Shown piece by piece: positions 41,447-49,286 of a stretch of DNA of 49,286 nucleotides. This DNA is from Actinomycetota bacterium. GTDB taxonomy: Bacteria; Actinomycetota; Actinomycetes; S36-B12; UBA5976. Where the stretch lies: assembly GCA_947452765.1 (NCBI GenBank), contig CANGDR010000012.1:1-49286 (forward strand), given 5' to 3'. The position numbers and the translations under genes were made by a program. Within the stretch, counting starts at the first letter, position 1. Each line of letters opens with the position of its first letter. Under the pieces are notes generated by a model, which did no database searches, was not told where the DNA came from, and saw only the letters and a program-made list of their open reading frames with translations.

Positions 41447-42054
41447 GCATCGATCCGATCGGTGAATTGAAGGAACCACCTGCAATTCGAGATTTCGACG
41501 CTGCTCGTGTTGAGGCTGCGATTCGAGAACTCCTAATCGGAATCGGTGAAGATCCAGATCGTGAAGGCTTGGCAAAGACTCCAGGGCGGGTAGCCAAGTC
41601 ATATGCAGAAATCTTTGGTGGCCTACACATGACAGCCAAAGACGTTCTGACAACTACTTTCTCCCTAGGACATGATGAACTTGTTGTAGTTCGAGACATT
41701 CCGATTTACTCAACTTGCGAACATCACCTGCTGCCATTTCACGGGGTTGGACATGTTGGTTACATCCCTGGTGAAGATGGCAAGATCACCGGCCTTTCAA
41801 AGATTGCTCGTCTAGTAGATATGTATTCGCGCCGGCCCCAAGTTCAAGAACGCCTGACAACTCAAATAGCAGATGCGATGACTGATATTTTGGGTGCGCG
41901 CGGCGTGATCGTAGTTATTGAGTGTGAACATTTATGTATGTCAATGCGTGGGATTCGTAAACCCGGCTCCACCACATTAACTTCGGTAGTGCGTGGCCAG
42001 TTACGAGATCCATCCACGCGCACTGAAGCAATGTCACTCATAAACGGTAAGTAA
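41443..42054 (+). CDS. folE: GTP cyclohydrolase I
   Basis: This 203-aa enzyme catalyses the first step of tetrahydrofolate synthesis, GTP to dihydroneopterin triphosphate. Zinc ligands are C92 and H95 ([12 protein letters not shown]) and C165 (EHLCMSMRG). GTG start overlaps the ftsH stop by 4 nt. Confidence 0.96.
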   Translation: MSIDPIGELKEPPAIRDFDAARVEAAIRELLIGIGEDPDREGLAKTPGRVAKSYAEIFGGLHMTAKDVLTTTFSLGHDELVVVRDIPIYSTCEHHLLPFHGVGHVGYIPGEDGKITGLSKIARLVDMYSRRPQVQERLTTQIADAMTDILGARGVIVVIECEHLCMSMRGIRKPGSTTLTSVVRGQLRDPSTRTEAMSLINGK

Positions 42055-42059
42055 TTTCC

Positions 42060-42911
42060 ATGTTGCATCCAAGCGGCTTGCCGGTCTCACTTTCTTCATT
42101 AGACCGCACTCTCGTCATGGGAGTTATCAACGTGACCCCAGACTCATTCAGTGACGGTGGTCGATTTATTGATGCCAACGTAGCAATTGCGCACGGTCGC
42201 AAGATGAGCGAACAAGGTGCAGACATTATTGATATTGGTGGCGAATCCACGCGCCCAGGTTCAGAAAGAATTTCAGAACAAGAGGAACTTGATCGAGTCC
42301 TGCCAGTTATTGAAGCCTTGATTAGTGACGGCATTGTGGTCAGCATTGACACTATGAGAGCATCAGTTGCGAAAACTGCAGTCACCGCAGGTGCCCGCAT
42401 GATTAATGACATCAGCGGCGGCAAAGTAGATCCACAGATGCTTCCATACGTTGCCACACTCGATATCCCGTTTATTTTAATGCATTGGCGTGGACCATCA
42501 AACATCATGAACTCTTTGACTGACTATGACGATGTGGTGCTGGACGTTCGAAATGAAATCATGGATCAAGTAGCAAGTGCTGAGGCTGCAGGGGTACATC
42601 GTTCCAGAATCGCAATTGACCCAGGAATTGGCTTTGCTAAAACAGTTGATCAAAACTGGCCGATCCTCAAGCACTTAGATGTCTTGGAAGCTGAAGGATT
42701 GCCAATTTTGATGGGAGCTTCTCGAAAGAAATTCTTGGGCGAACTCCTAGCTCGCAATGGCGAGCCGCGCGAAATGGATGACCGCGAGGCTGCCACTACT
42801 GCTATTTCAGTACTAATGGCGCAGCGAAAGACTTGGTGTGTAAGGGTTCACGATGCTCGCTCATCTCGAGATGCGGTTGAAGTAGTCCAGCGAATGGCAG
42901 AAACTAAATGA
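42060..42911 (+). CDS. folP: Dihydropteroate synthase
   Basis: This 283-aa TIM-barrel enzyme joins p-aminobenzoate to the pterin pyrophosphate and is the sulfonamide target. It contains MGVINVTPDSFSDGGRF, GGESTRPGS, MINDISGG, DPGIGFAKT and the SRKKFLG loop, all in order. Starts 5 nt after folE and overlaps folB by 4 nt. Confidence 0.96.
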   Translation: MLHPSGLPVSLSSLDRTLVMGVINVTPDSFSDGGRFIDANVAIAHGRKMSEQGADIIDIGGESTRPGSERISEQEELDRVLPVIEALISDGIVVSIDTMRASVAKTAVTAGARMINDISGGKVDPQMLPYVATLDIPFILMHWRGPSNIMNSLTDYDDVVLDVRNEIMDQVASAEAAGVHRSRIAIDPGIGFAKTVDQNWPILKHLDVLEAEGLPILMGASRKKFLGELLARNGEPREMDDREAATTAISVLMAQRKTWCVRVHDARSSRDAVEVVQRMAETK

Positions 42912-43264
42912 GCGACAAGATTACTTTGACTGGCGTTTCAGGCTTTGGATTTCACGGAGTTTTTGATTCAGAAAAGCGTGATGGCCAAATCTTTTTAGTT
43001 GACATCGAGGCAACCACAGATTTCACTGCCGCTGTTAATTCCGATGATGTGTCGGACACGGTCAATTACGCAGTTCTCGCAGAAATTGCGCACGCGGCCA
43101 TAACTGGTGAACCTTTCAACTTGATAGAGAAGTTAGCTGATCAAATTGCTCGAGACTGCTTTGCCGTCCCAGGGGTTAAAAAGATTAAAGTGACAGTCCA
43201 CAAACCGCAAGCTCCGATTGAGGTTCCCTTTGGAAATGTCGCAGTTACGCGAGAGCTTCCGTAA
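42908..43264 (+). CDS. folB: Dihydroneopterin aldolase
   Basis: This 118-aa enzyme releases glycolaldehyde from dihydroneopterin. Recognisable segments are LTGVSGFGFHGVFDSEKRDGQ, SDTVNYAVLAEIA, FNLIEKLADQIA and the C-terminal VTVHKPQAPI with the conserved Lys. Overlaps both neighbours (ATGA; TAATG). Confidence 0.95.
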   Translation: MSDKITLTGVSGFGFHGVFDSEKRDGQIFLVDIEATTDFTAAVNSDDVSDTVNYAVLAEIAHAAITGEPFNLIEKLADQIARDCFAVPGVKKIKVTVHKPQAPIEVPFGNVAVTRELP

Positions 43265-43761
43265 TGAAGGCCACAGTAAGCATCGGTTCGAACTTAGGTG
43301 ACCGGCTCAGTTACCTGCAAGGTGCTGTTGACGCTTTGAATGTGGCTACTGGAACCCAAGTGCATTCAGTTTCTTCGGTTTTTGAAACTGACCCAGTCGG
43401 TGGACCAGAGCAAGATGACTATTTAAATGCGGTGGTTGTGCTAAAAACAATTTTATCGCCACAACAACTACTCGAAGTTACCCAAAAAATTGAAATCGCT
43501 GCGAATAGAGTTCGTGGTGAACACTGGGGACCAAGAACTTTAGACATTGATATTTTGGCCATGGATAACGAACAGTTTGAAACCGAGCGGCTTACCCTGC
43601 CACATCCACGGGCGCACGAACGTGGGTTTGTACTCATGCCCTGGTCAGAACTAGATCCGGATTACGTGATTCCAGGACACGGTTCGGTAGCCCTGACATT
43701 GGGCCAAGTTGAACTTAGCGGTGTTCGCAAATGTGAAAATTTAACTCTGGTGGTTTCTTGA
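43264..43761 (+). CDS. folK: 2-amino-4-hydroxy-6-hydroxymethyldihydropteridine pyrophosphokinase
   Basis: This 165-aa HPPK has SIGSNLGDRLSYLQGAVDAL, the catalytic loop SSVFETDPVGGPEQDDYLNAV and GPRTLDIDIL followed by LPHPRAHERGFVL. It activates the pterin for FolP. Its ATG shares a base with the folB stop. Confidence 0.95.
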   Translation: MKATVSIGSNLGDRLSYLQGAVDALNVATGTQVHSVSSVFETDPVGGPEQDDYLNAVVVLKTILSPQQLLEVTQKIEIAANRVRGEHWGPRTLDIDILAMDNEQFETERLTLPHPRAHERGFVLMPWSELDPDYVIPGHGSVALTLGQVELSGVRKCENLTLVVS

Positions 43762-44243
43762 TGATGCAACAAACCAAATTAAGTTTGCTCGCCGCGCTTG
43801 CTGTCTTGTCTGCTGCAACGGGCTGGTCACTATCGCAACTCTGGCCCACTTGGTTTAGCCAAGGTTTATCTGTACCAATTGGCTCGGCAGTAACGATGAT
43901 CTTGGTAGCAGTTACCTTGTTGGTGTGGACTTTAATGACGCGAGCTCGGCTAGATCCTGAATCTAGCGCGAAGCGAATGCACCCACTCGTGGCTGCGCGC
44001 ACGGCTGCGCTCGCGATGTCCGCTTCTAGAGTAGGCGCATTAGCCTTAGGTTTTTATTTTGGTGTAATGCTTTCTAACATCGTTGGAACCGAATCGCCGG
44101 CTGCTAGTGATCGGATAAAAACTTGTGCGATAACAGCCATTGCGAGCTTCGTGACCGTACTGGTTGCATTATGGCTTGAGAGAATTTGTCGCATTGAAGA
44201 ACCACCAGCTGGATCCGATTTGCAAAACGGTAGCCCTGCCTAA
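43761..44243 (+). CDS. DUF3180 membrane protein
   Basis: This 160-aa protein has four membrane helices (LSLLAALAVLSAATGWSL; VPIGSAVTMILVAVTLLVWTL; ALAMSASRVGALALGFYFGV; CAITAIASFVTVLVALWL) and MHPLVAARTAALAMSASRVGAL typical of DUF3180. It follows folK in many Actinobacteria, including M. tuberculosis Rv3605c. Function unknown. ATG 43761 overlaps the folK stop; an in-frame TTG 43758 is less likely. Converges with the kinase gene, 4-nt overlap. Confidence 0.88.
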   Translation: MMQQTKLSLLAALAVLSAATGWSLSQLWPTWFSQGLSVPIGSAVTMILVAVTLLVWTLMTRARLDPESSAKRMHPLVAARTAALAMSASRVGALALGFYFGVMLSNIVGTESPAASDRIKTCAITAIASFVTVLVALWLERICRIEEPPAGSDLQNGSPA

Positions 44244-45622
44244 GCAGTAGGAAAGTAAGCGCTGGCTTCCAGACCGCTTGGGGAACGATTCACCAATTCG
44301 GCTCGGCCACCACTTGCGTCGACTAGTCGATCAACGATTGCTAAACCAATACCTGAACCATGTGCATCACTGCGTGCTCGCCAAAAACGATTGAAGGCCC
44401 TGGCCAAATCCGCCGGTGGCAAGCCTGGACCTTCATCTAAAACGGAAATCTTGGTGAAGTCAGGGTCCACTGAGATCGAAATAGTAATAGTGCTTCCTTC
44501 CGGAGCTACTTCAAGTGCGTTGTCGATGTAGTTATCGATTACCTGTTCAACGGCACCGGAAATAGCTTGCACGTATGCCACCTTAGGAATGGTTAAAGCT
44601 ATTGCCACTCCTTGCTCCGCAGCAAGTGCATCCCAATTTTCGGCACGTTCTCTCGCAAAGGCACTGGCATCTTGTTTAGTTGTGTCTATAGCTTTTGCCT
44701 CAGAACGACTTAATACAAGTAGACCTTCTACCAAACGTTGCAGTCTGTCAGTTTCGATCATGGCTGCATCAAGGCGATCCGCAGCAGCGACTGGGTCTAG
44801 CGCAAGTAATTCAGAAACTCGTTCTAATCGAAGAGTCAGTGCAGTCAATGGTGTTCTAAGTTGATGTGATGCATCTGCAGCAAATGCGCGCTGTTGAGCA
44901 ATTAACTTCTCTAGTTGATCAGCCATTTTGTTGAAGCTTCGCGCGAGTGATTGAATCTCTGGTGCGCCACCACTAAGTTCTGCTCGTACTGAGAAATCAC
45001 CATTACTAAATTCTTCAGTAACTTGGCGAAGTTTGGTTAACCGGCTAGTCACTCCAGTTGCAATTATTAATGCAACCAAAGCAGCAACCAGCAAGGTAAT
45101 TCCCGCGACTGTTGATATTCCTCTAATGCGTGCGGTTACTGCATCATCAACGGCTGATGCAGGAAAAGTTATTCGAACCACACCTAACGTGCGACTGCCA
45201 TTTAACACTGGAACTGCTACATAAAGAATCTGATGATTTAAGGTTGAAGAAAATCTACGGCCCGTTGTTACTTTGCCAGCTAGTGCATCGGCTATTTCCT
45301 TCCGACTTGCAAACGAAGTTCCAACCGTGTCGGTCGAATCCGAAGTTGCAATTGCGATCCCTTTGTTGTCAGTGATTACGACTCGCGCCCCACTCTTGGC
45401 GCTGTAGGACTTTATTGCGTCTTGGACATAAGTTGATTTACCTGCGGTACCTGCTTCTAGTGCTTCCTCAGACCGACCTGCAATTACAAAACTGTCTCGC
45501 TCCAATGCAGTAACGATTCGATCGTTCTCAACAGTGCGAAGATAGTTAGTCAATGGGATGTCATGTACTAAAAGAACAACCAGGGTTAGACCAAGTAACG
45601 CTGCTACAAGCCGCCATCTCAC
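44240..45622 (-). CDS. Sensor histidine kinase (HAMP, HisKA, HATPase)
   Basis: This 460-aa kinase has a first membrane helix at 4-20, an extracytoplasmic sensor domain (about 21-165), a second helix at 168-190, HAMP to about 240, H-box FAADASHQLRTPLTALTLR with phospho-His H253, N-box EQVIDNYIDNALE, G1 DEGPG (395-399) and G2 GSGIGL (421-426). GTG start overlaps the response-regulator stop (GTGA). The signal sensed is unknown. Confidence 0.94.
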   Translation of the reverse strand: MRWRLVAALLGLTLVVLLVHDIPLTNYLRTVENDRIVTALERDSFVIAGRSEEALEAGTAGKSTYVQDAIKSYSAKSGARVVITDNKGIAIATSDSTDTVGTSFASRKEIADALAGKVTTGRRFSSTLNHQILYVAVPVLNGSRTLGVVRITFPASAVDDAVTARIRGISTVAGITLLVAALVALIIATGVTSRLTKLRQVTEEFSNGDFSVRAELSGGAPEIQSLARSFNKMADQLEKLIAQQRAFAADASHQLRTPLTALTLRLERVSELLALDPVAAADRLDAAMIETDRLQRLVEGLLVLSRSEAKAIDTTKQDASAFARERAENWDALAAEQGVAIALTIPKVAYVQAISGAVEQVIDNYIDNALEVAPEGSTITISISVDPDFTKISVLDEGPGLPPADLARAFNRFWRARSDAHGSGIGLAIVDRLVDASGGRAELVNRSPSGLEASAYFPTA

Positions 45623-46296
45623 GAGTCAGGGATACCTAACCTGAAGCCAACTCCACGAACGGCTTCAATCCAGTCTTGATTACCCAATTTCTTGCGTAGG
45701 GCTGCAACGTGGGCATCGACAGTCTTAGTCGTGCCGTACCAATTCGTATCCCAAACCTCACTCATAATGTCATTGCGCCGATGAACCGCACCGGGATCAG
45801 TTGCGAGGTAAGCAAGTAAATCAAATTCCTTGGGAGTTAGATAAACATCGACATCATTTACCAAAACTCGTTGTGTACGCCGATCAATACTTACTGGACC
45901 AATAATTTGGGTAGGAACCACAACAGGCGAATCTGTTTGGTTTGCTCGACGGCCGACTGCCCTTATGCGAGCTACCAGTTCCCGCATTCCAAATGGCTTC
46001 ACCATATAGTCGTCAGCACCAAATTCAAGCGCGAGCACACGATCGATTTCTTCGCTTCGCGCGCTCAAAACGATTATTGGAGTCAGTGAGGTCTCGCGAA
46101 TAGCTCGACAGACATCTTGCCCATCCATATCCGGCAACCCTAAATCCAACAGAATCAAGTCAGGATTGGAGGTAATAGCCAGCGAAATCGCATCTTTACC
46201 GTTGGAAACATGGGTCACAACCATGCTCGCATTCTCAAGTCCATCTATGACGCTGGCTGCCACAGATGGATCATCTTCAACCAAGAGAATGTCCAT
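45619..46296 (-). CDS. OmpR-family response regulator
   Basis: This 225-aa regulator has a receiver domain with acidic pocket VEDD, phospho-acceptor D51 (LILLDLGLPDMDG), conserved Ser/Thr (VLSARS) and Lys (DYMVKPFG), then an OmpR winged helix ending RGVGFRLG. It forms an operon with the kinase and diverges from two exported-protein genes 110 bp away, which are plausible targets along with the ApbE/reductase genes. Confidence 0.95.
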   Translation of the reverse strand: MDILLVEDDPSVAASVIDGLENASMVVTHVSNGKDAISLAITSNPDLILLDLGLPDMDGQDVCRAIRETSLTPIIVLSARSEEIDRVLALEFGADDYMVKPFGMRELVARIRAVGRRANQTDSPVVVPTQIIGPVSIDRRTQRVLVNDVDVYLTPKEFDLLAYLATDPGAVHRRNDIMSEVWDTNWYGTTKTVDAHVAALRKKLGNQDWIEAVRGVGFRLGIPDS

Positions 46297-46406
46297 GACT
46301 CCATATTCCCTTGTTTTTGTAGGGTTTACCGCATTCAGTGGTTTCTTGGACGATTCTTGTACTTATCAGGGCTTATTTGTGGATTTGGATTGGGTACTTT
46401 CAAAGT

Positions 46407-46787
46407 ATGAAATCAAAACTGACGACGACCTTTGCACTTGTTGGTGTACTTGCTGTTGGGACCGCTGCTGCTGCAGTGAACACGCAAGCCCTTAATTCGC
46501 ATGCTCAATCAACAATTGGTGCGGGCACTACAGCTTTGGTACCGCTCGCAGTTGTGGCTCCTGTAGTGGTTGACCCGTCAATTACTCCTAGCCAATTAGA
46601 TGCAAACGTACCTCAAGCACCAATCGCGTCGGCACCGGTTAAGAAAGCCGCAAAGAAAGCTTCTGCAAGCCCGAGTTCCTCAACAGCATCCGCTACCGCA
46701 ACTACAACACCAACTACAACACCAACTACAACACCAGTCCAACCAAGTTACGGCGACGATGCAAATGAAAGTGGCAGTGATGACTAA
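46407..46787 (+). CDS. Exported Pro/Thr-rich protein
   Basis: This 126-aa protein has a signal peptide (KLTTTFALVGVLAVGTAAAAV), a variable middle, a Lys/Ala/Ser stretch and a short TTPTTTP repeat, ending in an acidic tail DDANESGSDD. It has no enzyme motif. The frame is open from 46338, but only the ATG at 46407 gives a proper signal peptide. It overlaps the next gene by 8 bp. Proteins like this are often found with ApbE and ferric-reductase-like genes in Actinobacteria; role unknown. Confidence 0.7.
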   Translation: MKSKLTTTFALVGVLAVGTAAAAVNTQALNSHAQSTIGAGTTALVPLAVVAPVVVDPSITPSQLDANVPQAPIASAPVKKAAKKASASPSSSTASATATTTPTTTPTTTPVQPSYGDDANESGSDD

Positions 46788-47280
46788 ATTGATTACGCGT
46801 AAGCCGCACCCCGCGCGCCGTGCTCGCATTGCCGCAGCAACGATCTCATCAACTGCTTTTCTTACAATTATTTCCAGTTTCGCTTGGAATACCCATATTG
46901 CTGAACTAGCCGCGAGTTCAACTCCAGTGACACCCGAAGCGCCAGTGGCTCCTGCTGCTACCGCAACAAGTCCTGGCAATGCAGCAGTTCCAGTTGCTCC
47001 CGCTGCCACAGTTGCATCTGCTCCAGCAGCAACCGTTGGAACTGCTCCAGCAGCAACCGTTGCCGCTGCCACACCAGCGAAGAAAAAGGTCAAAGCTGCT
47101 ACGGCAACGACCCCTGCCGCACCAGCGACAGCACCCACTACTGCGCCAGTTGCCGCACCAACCACCGCACCAGTTGCTGCACCAACGGTCGTATACACCT
47201 GTATTTCCCCTAGTTCTGGTTATCAGAAAAAACCAAAGGGTCAATCATGCCCAGCTGGGTACGTGTTAACAAAAATATAA
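46780..47280 (+). CDS. Membrane-anchored Ala/Pro-rich protein
   Basis: This 166-aa protein has an Arg-rich N-terminus, one membrane helix (IAAATISSTAFLTIISSFAW), about 100 residues of repetitive Ala/Pro/Thr/Val (VAPAATVASAPAATV; TAPVAAPTTAPVAAPT) and a short C-terminal domain YTCISPSSGYQ...SCPAGYVLTKI with two cysteines. The repetitive part would span the cell wall. No FMN-binding motif is seen. The ATG at 46780 is preferred to the upstream frame opening, which lies inside the previous gene. Confidence 0.65.
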   Translation: MTKLITRKPHPARRARIAAATISSTAFLTIISSFAWNTHIAELAASSTPVTPEAPVAPAATATSPGNAAVPVAPAATVASAPAATVGTAPAATVAAATPAKKKVKAATATTPAAPATAPTTAPVAAPTTAPVAAPTVVYTCISPSSGYQKKPKGQSCPAGYVLTKI

Positions 47281-47304
47281 GTTGCGCATTCGAGTTAAAT
47301 CATC

Positions 47305-48207
47305 ATGCACACTGTACAGCGGATCGACTTTCATGCGATGGGAACTGACTTCTTCTGCATAGCAGTTGAACCGGAACCTGGATTATTCGACAACGTTTAT
47401 AACTTTGCGGTCGACCTCGAATCAAAGTGGTCTAGATTCAAGGCCACCAGTGAATTAATGCAATTGAATAATTCGCCTGGAGTTCCGGTAGTAGTTAGCG
47501 CGACAACCATCCGACTTATCAATGAAATGAAAGCTGCCTACGAGATTTCTGGCGGGTTGTACGATCCAAACATTTTGGGCGCGGTCGTAGCTGAGGGTTT
47601 TGCAATAAGTAAAGATGATTCCTCTGATGTCACAAATTGGACGGCACGCGCCAATAGCGAAAGTACTATCTTGGATGTTGAAGTCAATGAAAAAGACTCA
47701 ACGATTACTTTGCCACTCGGTGTTGGCTTGGATGCAGGCGGAATTGGCAAAGGCTTAGCTGCTGACCTAATAGCCATCAGGGCTACTGAGTTAGGTGCAA
47801 TGGGAATTGCAGTTTTTGCAGGTGGCGATGTGTCTGTTCGCGGAATTTCTGAAACTGGAGAAGGTTGGCAAATTGGGGTTCAAGATCCTAGTGATGCGAA
47901 TGAAGTGATAGACACCGTGCGCCTGAGTATTGGTGGGTTAGCAACGTCTGGCTCTGATGGCTGGCTTTCAAAGTCGGGCAAATCACACATTATTGACCCA
48001 AAAACAATGCAAAGTGCGCAATCATCAGTATTACAGGCAACAGTTGTGGCATTTGCTGCATCTCATGCCGAAGCACTCACAAAGGTAAGTTTCTTGTTGC
48101 CACCTAAAGAAGCGATTGTACGAATTGAAGATGCTGGAGCACAGGCGCTTTTGTTTGATCGAAATTTTGAACGCTATGAAACCGCAGAATGGAAGAAGTA
48201 CACATAA
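47305..48207 (+). CDS. apbE: FAD:protein FMN transferase (ApbE)
   Basis: This 300-aa ApbE-family flavinyltransferase attaches FMN from FAD to threonine of exported target proteins. Landmarks are HAMGTDFF at the start, DLESKWSRFKATSELMQLN, DAGGIGKGLAADLI and GGDVSVRG. No signal peptide is apparent. The flavin acceptor protein is not in the window; it may lie beyond the right end. Its stop overlaps the ATG of the reductase gene. Confidence 0.92.
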   Translation: MHTVQRIDFHAMGTDFFCIAVEPEPGLFDNVYNFAVDLESKWSRFKATSELMQLNNSPGVPVVVSATTIRLINEMKAAYEISGGLYDPNILGAVVAEGFAISKDDSSDVTNWTARANSESTILDVEVNEKDSTITLPLGVGLDAGGIGKGLAADLIAIRATELGAMGIAVFAGGDVSVRGISETGEGWQIGVQDPSDANEVIDTVRLSIGGLATSGSDGWLSKSGKSHIIDPKTMQSAQSSVLQATVVAFAASHAEALTKVSFLLPPKEAIVRIEDAGAQALLFDRNFERYETAEWKKYT

Positions 48208-49286
48208 TGGATCCAGCTATTTGGTGGTACGTAACAAGATCTAGCGCAATCATTGCTTGGGCACTTATGGTCATAAGTGTTCTATGGGGAATTCTGTTAT
48301 CAACTCGCGTAATGAAGCCAAAAGACAGCCCTGGTTGGTTACTTGATTTACACAGGTGGATGTCTGGGCTGTCTGTGGTGTTTGTGGGATTGCACATGTT
48401 TTCGCTGTACATGGATAACTTTGCCCACTTCTCAGTTCCAGATCTGTTCATTCCGCTTCATTCGAAGTATGCAAAAATAGCTTCACTTGGACCCTGGCCT
48501 GTTGCCTTAGGTGTTTTATGTTTTTACATCTTGATCGCGGTCCAAGGCACATCCTTGATGATGAAGAAATTACCGCGCAGATTCTGGAAGGCAATTCACT
48601 ACTCAAGTTATGTATTAGTTTTAGTGGTTTCATTTCATGCCGGTTGGTCAGGTACTGACGTTCGCGCTTGGACCTATCGAATTACTGCTCTCATTCTAAT
48701 TTTTATTACAACAGTTGCGCTAATAGTAAGAATCTTGTTTCCGAAACCAGCAAAAACTTTGGCTGCCACAGTCGAAGGACGACGACCAAATCAGAATATT
48801 GAAAATAAGCGCAATCTTGCGATCACAAAAACTTATTCAGCCGCCACAGGTATCTTGGGAATTGATTTCATAATCCCTATGCAAGAAGTTATGCCATCCT
48901 GGGTTCCAGGCTCCCACATCACACTGCACCTACCGAATGGTCTGAAGCGACAGTACTCACTATGTAGTGATCCCACAGATAGAACTCATTATTCAGTTGC
49001 CGTACTTAATTCCCCAAATTCACGCGGTGGAAGTAGTTGGATTCATGAAAACTTGAAAGCCGGAATGACCCTCGAAGTTTCCGGTCCTCATAATCACTTC
49101 GAATTGGAACACGCATCAGAGTATTTATTTGTCGCTGGTGGAATTGGAATTACTCCAATGAAAGCCATGATTGATTCAATGCCACACCGGCGCCATTGGC
49201 GCCTGCTTTACGCCGGACGCAGCCGTAGTTCCATGGCATTCGTGGATGAATTGGTTGCCGAGCATGGCTCAAAAGTTATTGTGCAC
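48207..49286 (+). CDS. Ferric-reductase-like membrane domain fused to PDR-type flavin reductase (partial)
   Basis: The frame starts at ATG 48207 (TAATG overlap with apbE) and is open to the window end, 360 codons. The first 190 residues hold five or so membrane helices with paired histidines for haem (LDLHRWMSGLSVVFVGLHMFS; AIHYSSYVLVLVVSFHAGW), as in ferric reductases. Then comes an FNR-like module with the flavin motif KRQYSLCSD, SRGGSSWIHENL and nucleotide site FVAGGIGITPM. A C-terminal 2Fe-2S domain may follow outside the window. Likely a transmembrane electron carrier working with the ApbE target. Confidence 0.85.
   Translation, partial: MDPAIWWYVTRSSAIIAWALMVISVLWGILLSTRVMKPKDSPGWLLDLHRWMSGLSVVFVGLHMFSLYMDNFAHFSVPDLFIPLHSKYAKIASLGPWPVALGVLCFYILIAVQGTSLMMKKLPRRFWKAIHYSSYVLVLVVSFHAGWSGTDVRAWTYRITALILIFITTVALIVRILFPKPAKTLAATVEGRRPNQNIENKRNLAITKTYSAATGILGIDFIIPMQEVMPSWVPGSHITLHLPNGLKRQYSLCSDPTDRTHYSVAVLNSPNSRGGSSWIHENLKAGMTLEVSGPHNHFELEHASEYLFVAGGIGITPMKAMIDSMPHRRHWRLLYAGRSRSSMAFVDELVAEHGSKVIVH

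Noticed and set aside
46600-46779. N-terminal extension of the second exported protein
   Set aside because: The extra 60 residues are a frame-shifted reading of the previous gene's repetitive part; ATG 46780 gives a normal membrane anchor.
46680-47198. 172-codon Ala/Val/Gly-rich minus-strand frame
   Set aside because: Antisense of the repetitive Ala/Pro/Thr coding stretch; low-complexity DNA keeps several frames open.

Overview
The window is a gene-dense chromosomal segment of a streamlined actinobacterium with mid-40s percent GC (estimated by eye). Pointers are a WhiB regulator, a mycothiol-type maleylpyruvate-isomerase-family protein, a DUF4244 Flp pilin, DUF3180 beside the folate genes, and gene order close to Mycobacterium tuberculosis. 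The low GC, tight packing and many 1-4 nt overlaps with GTG or TTG starts fit an aquatic Nanopelagicales (acI)-like lineage; that placement is inference.

Layout. (1) 1-452: a minus-strand tRNA-Ser(GCT) followed downstream by an array of terminator hairpins and structured units that end in copies of the tRNA 3' end. (2) 537-20546: DDAH-like hydrolase, class A PBP, WhiB, DUF4177, RidA, Crp, Nth, Nudix, MarP-like protease, acetyl-CoA synthetase, NhaA, holin-like protein, EphE-like hydrolase, Fic-like protein, a tad/Flp pilus operon (TadZ/Ssd, TadA, TadB, TadC, Flp, two TadE-like proteins) and a DUF1998 helicase. This mirrors the M. tuberculosis block ponA2-whiB4-crp-nth-marP-ephE-acs-ssd-tad-Rv3649, as I recall that order. 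(3) 20579-26439: a STAS protein, tRNA-Arg(ACG) with what looks like a small insertion at its 3' end, then a minus-strand run (YCII, DnaX-like fragment, CDGSH, MDMPI-like, APC permease, RmuC). (4) 26548-32505: DEAD-box RNA helicase with a decapeptide-repeat tail, a coiled-coil protein, an ABC exporter and a TauE/SafE permease. (5) 32557-35745: three-gene proton-translocating transhydrogenase, then tRNA-Ser(CGA) with a second copy of the tRNA-3'-end array. (6) 35790-39303: tRNA adenosine deaminase, a SAM-IV-type riboswitch controlling a polar amino acid ABC importer, and a small ParB-like protein. (7) 39467-44243: ftsH-folE-folP-folB-folK-DUF3180. (8) 44240-49286: a two-component system diverging from two small exported proteins, ApbE and a ferric-reductase/flavin-reductase fusion cut by the window end.

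The strongest unexplained signal is at the tRNA genes. Two different tRNA-Ser genes carry the same ordered downstream array (tRNA, terminator, unit I, terminator, unit II). Each unit ends in the 3' sequence of its own tRNA, and the unit hairpins differ in sequence between loci but keep their pairing. At tRNA-Arg, a degenerate copy of the tRNA 3' end lies 850 bp downstream, next to a terminator-like hairpin, with one secreted-protein gene between. Together these suggest tRNA-3'-end-directed small cassettes, or structured RNAs derived from them.
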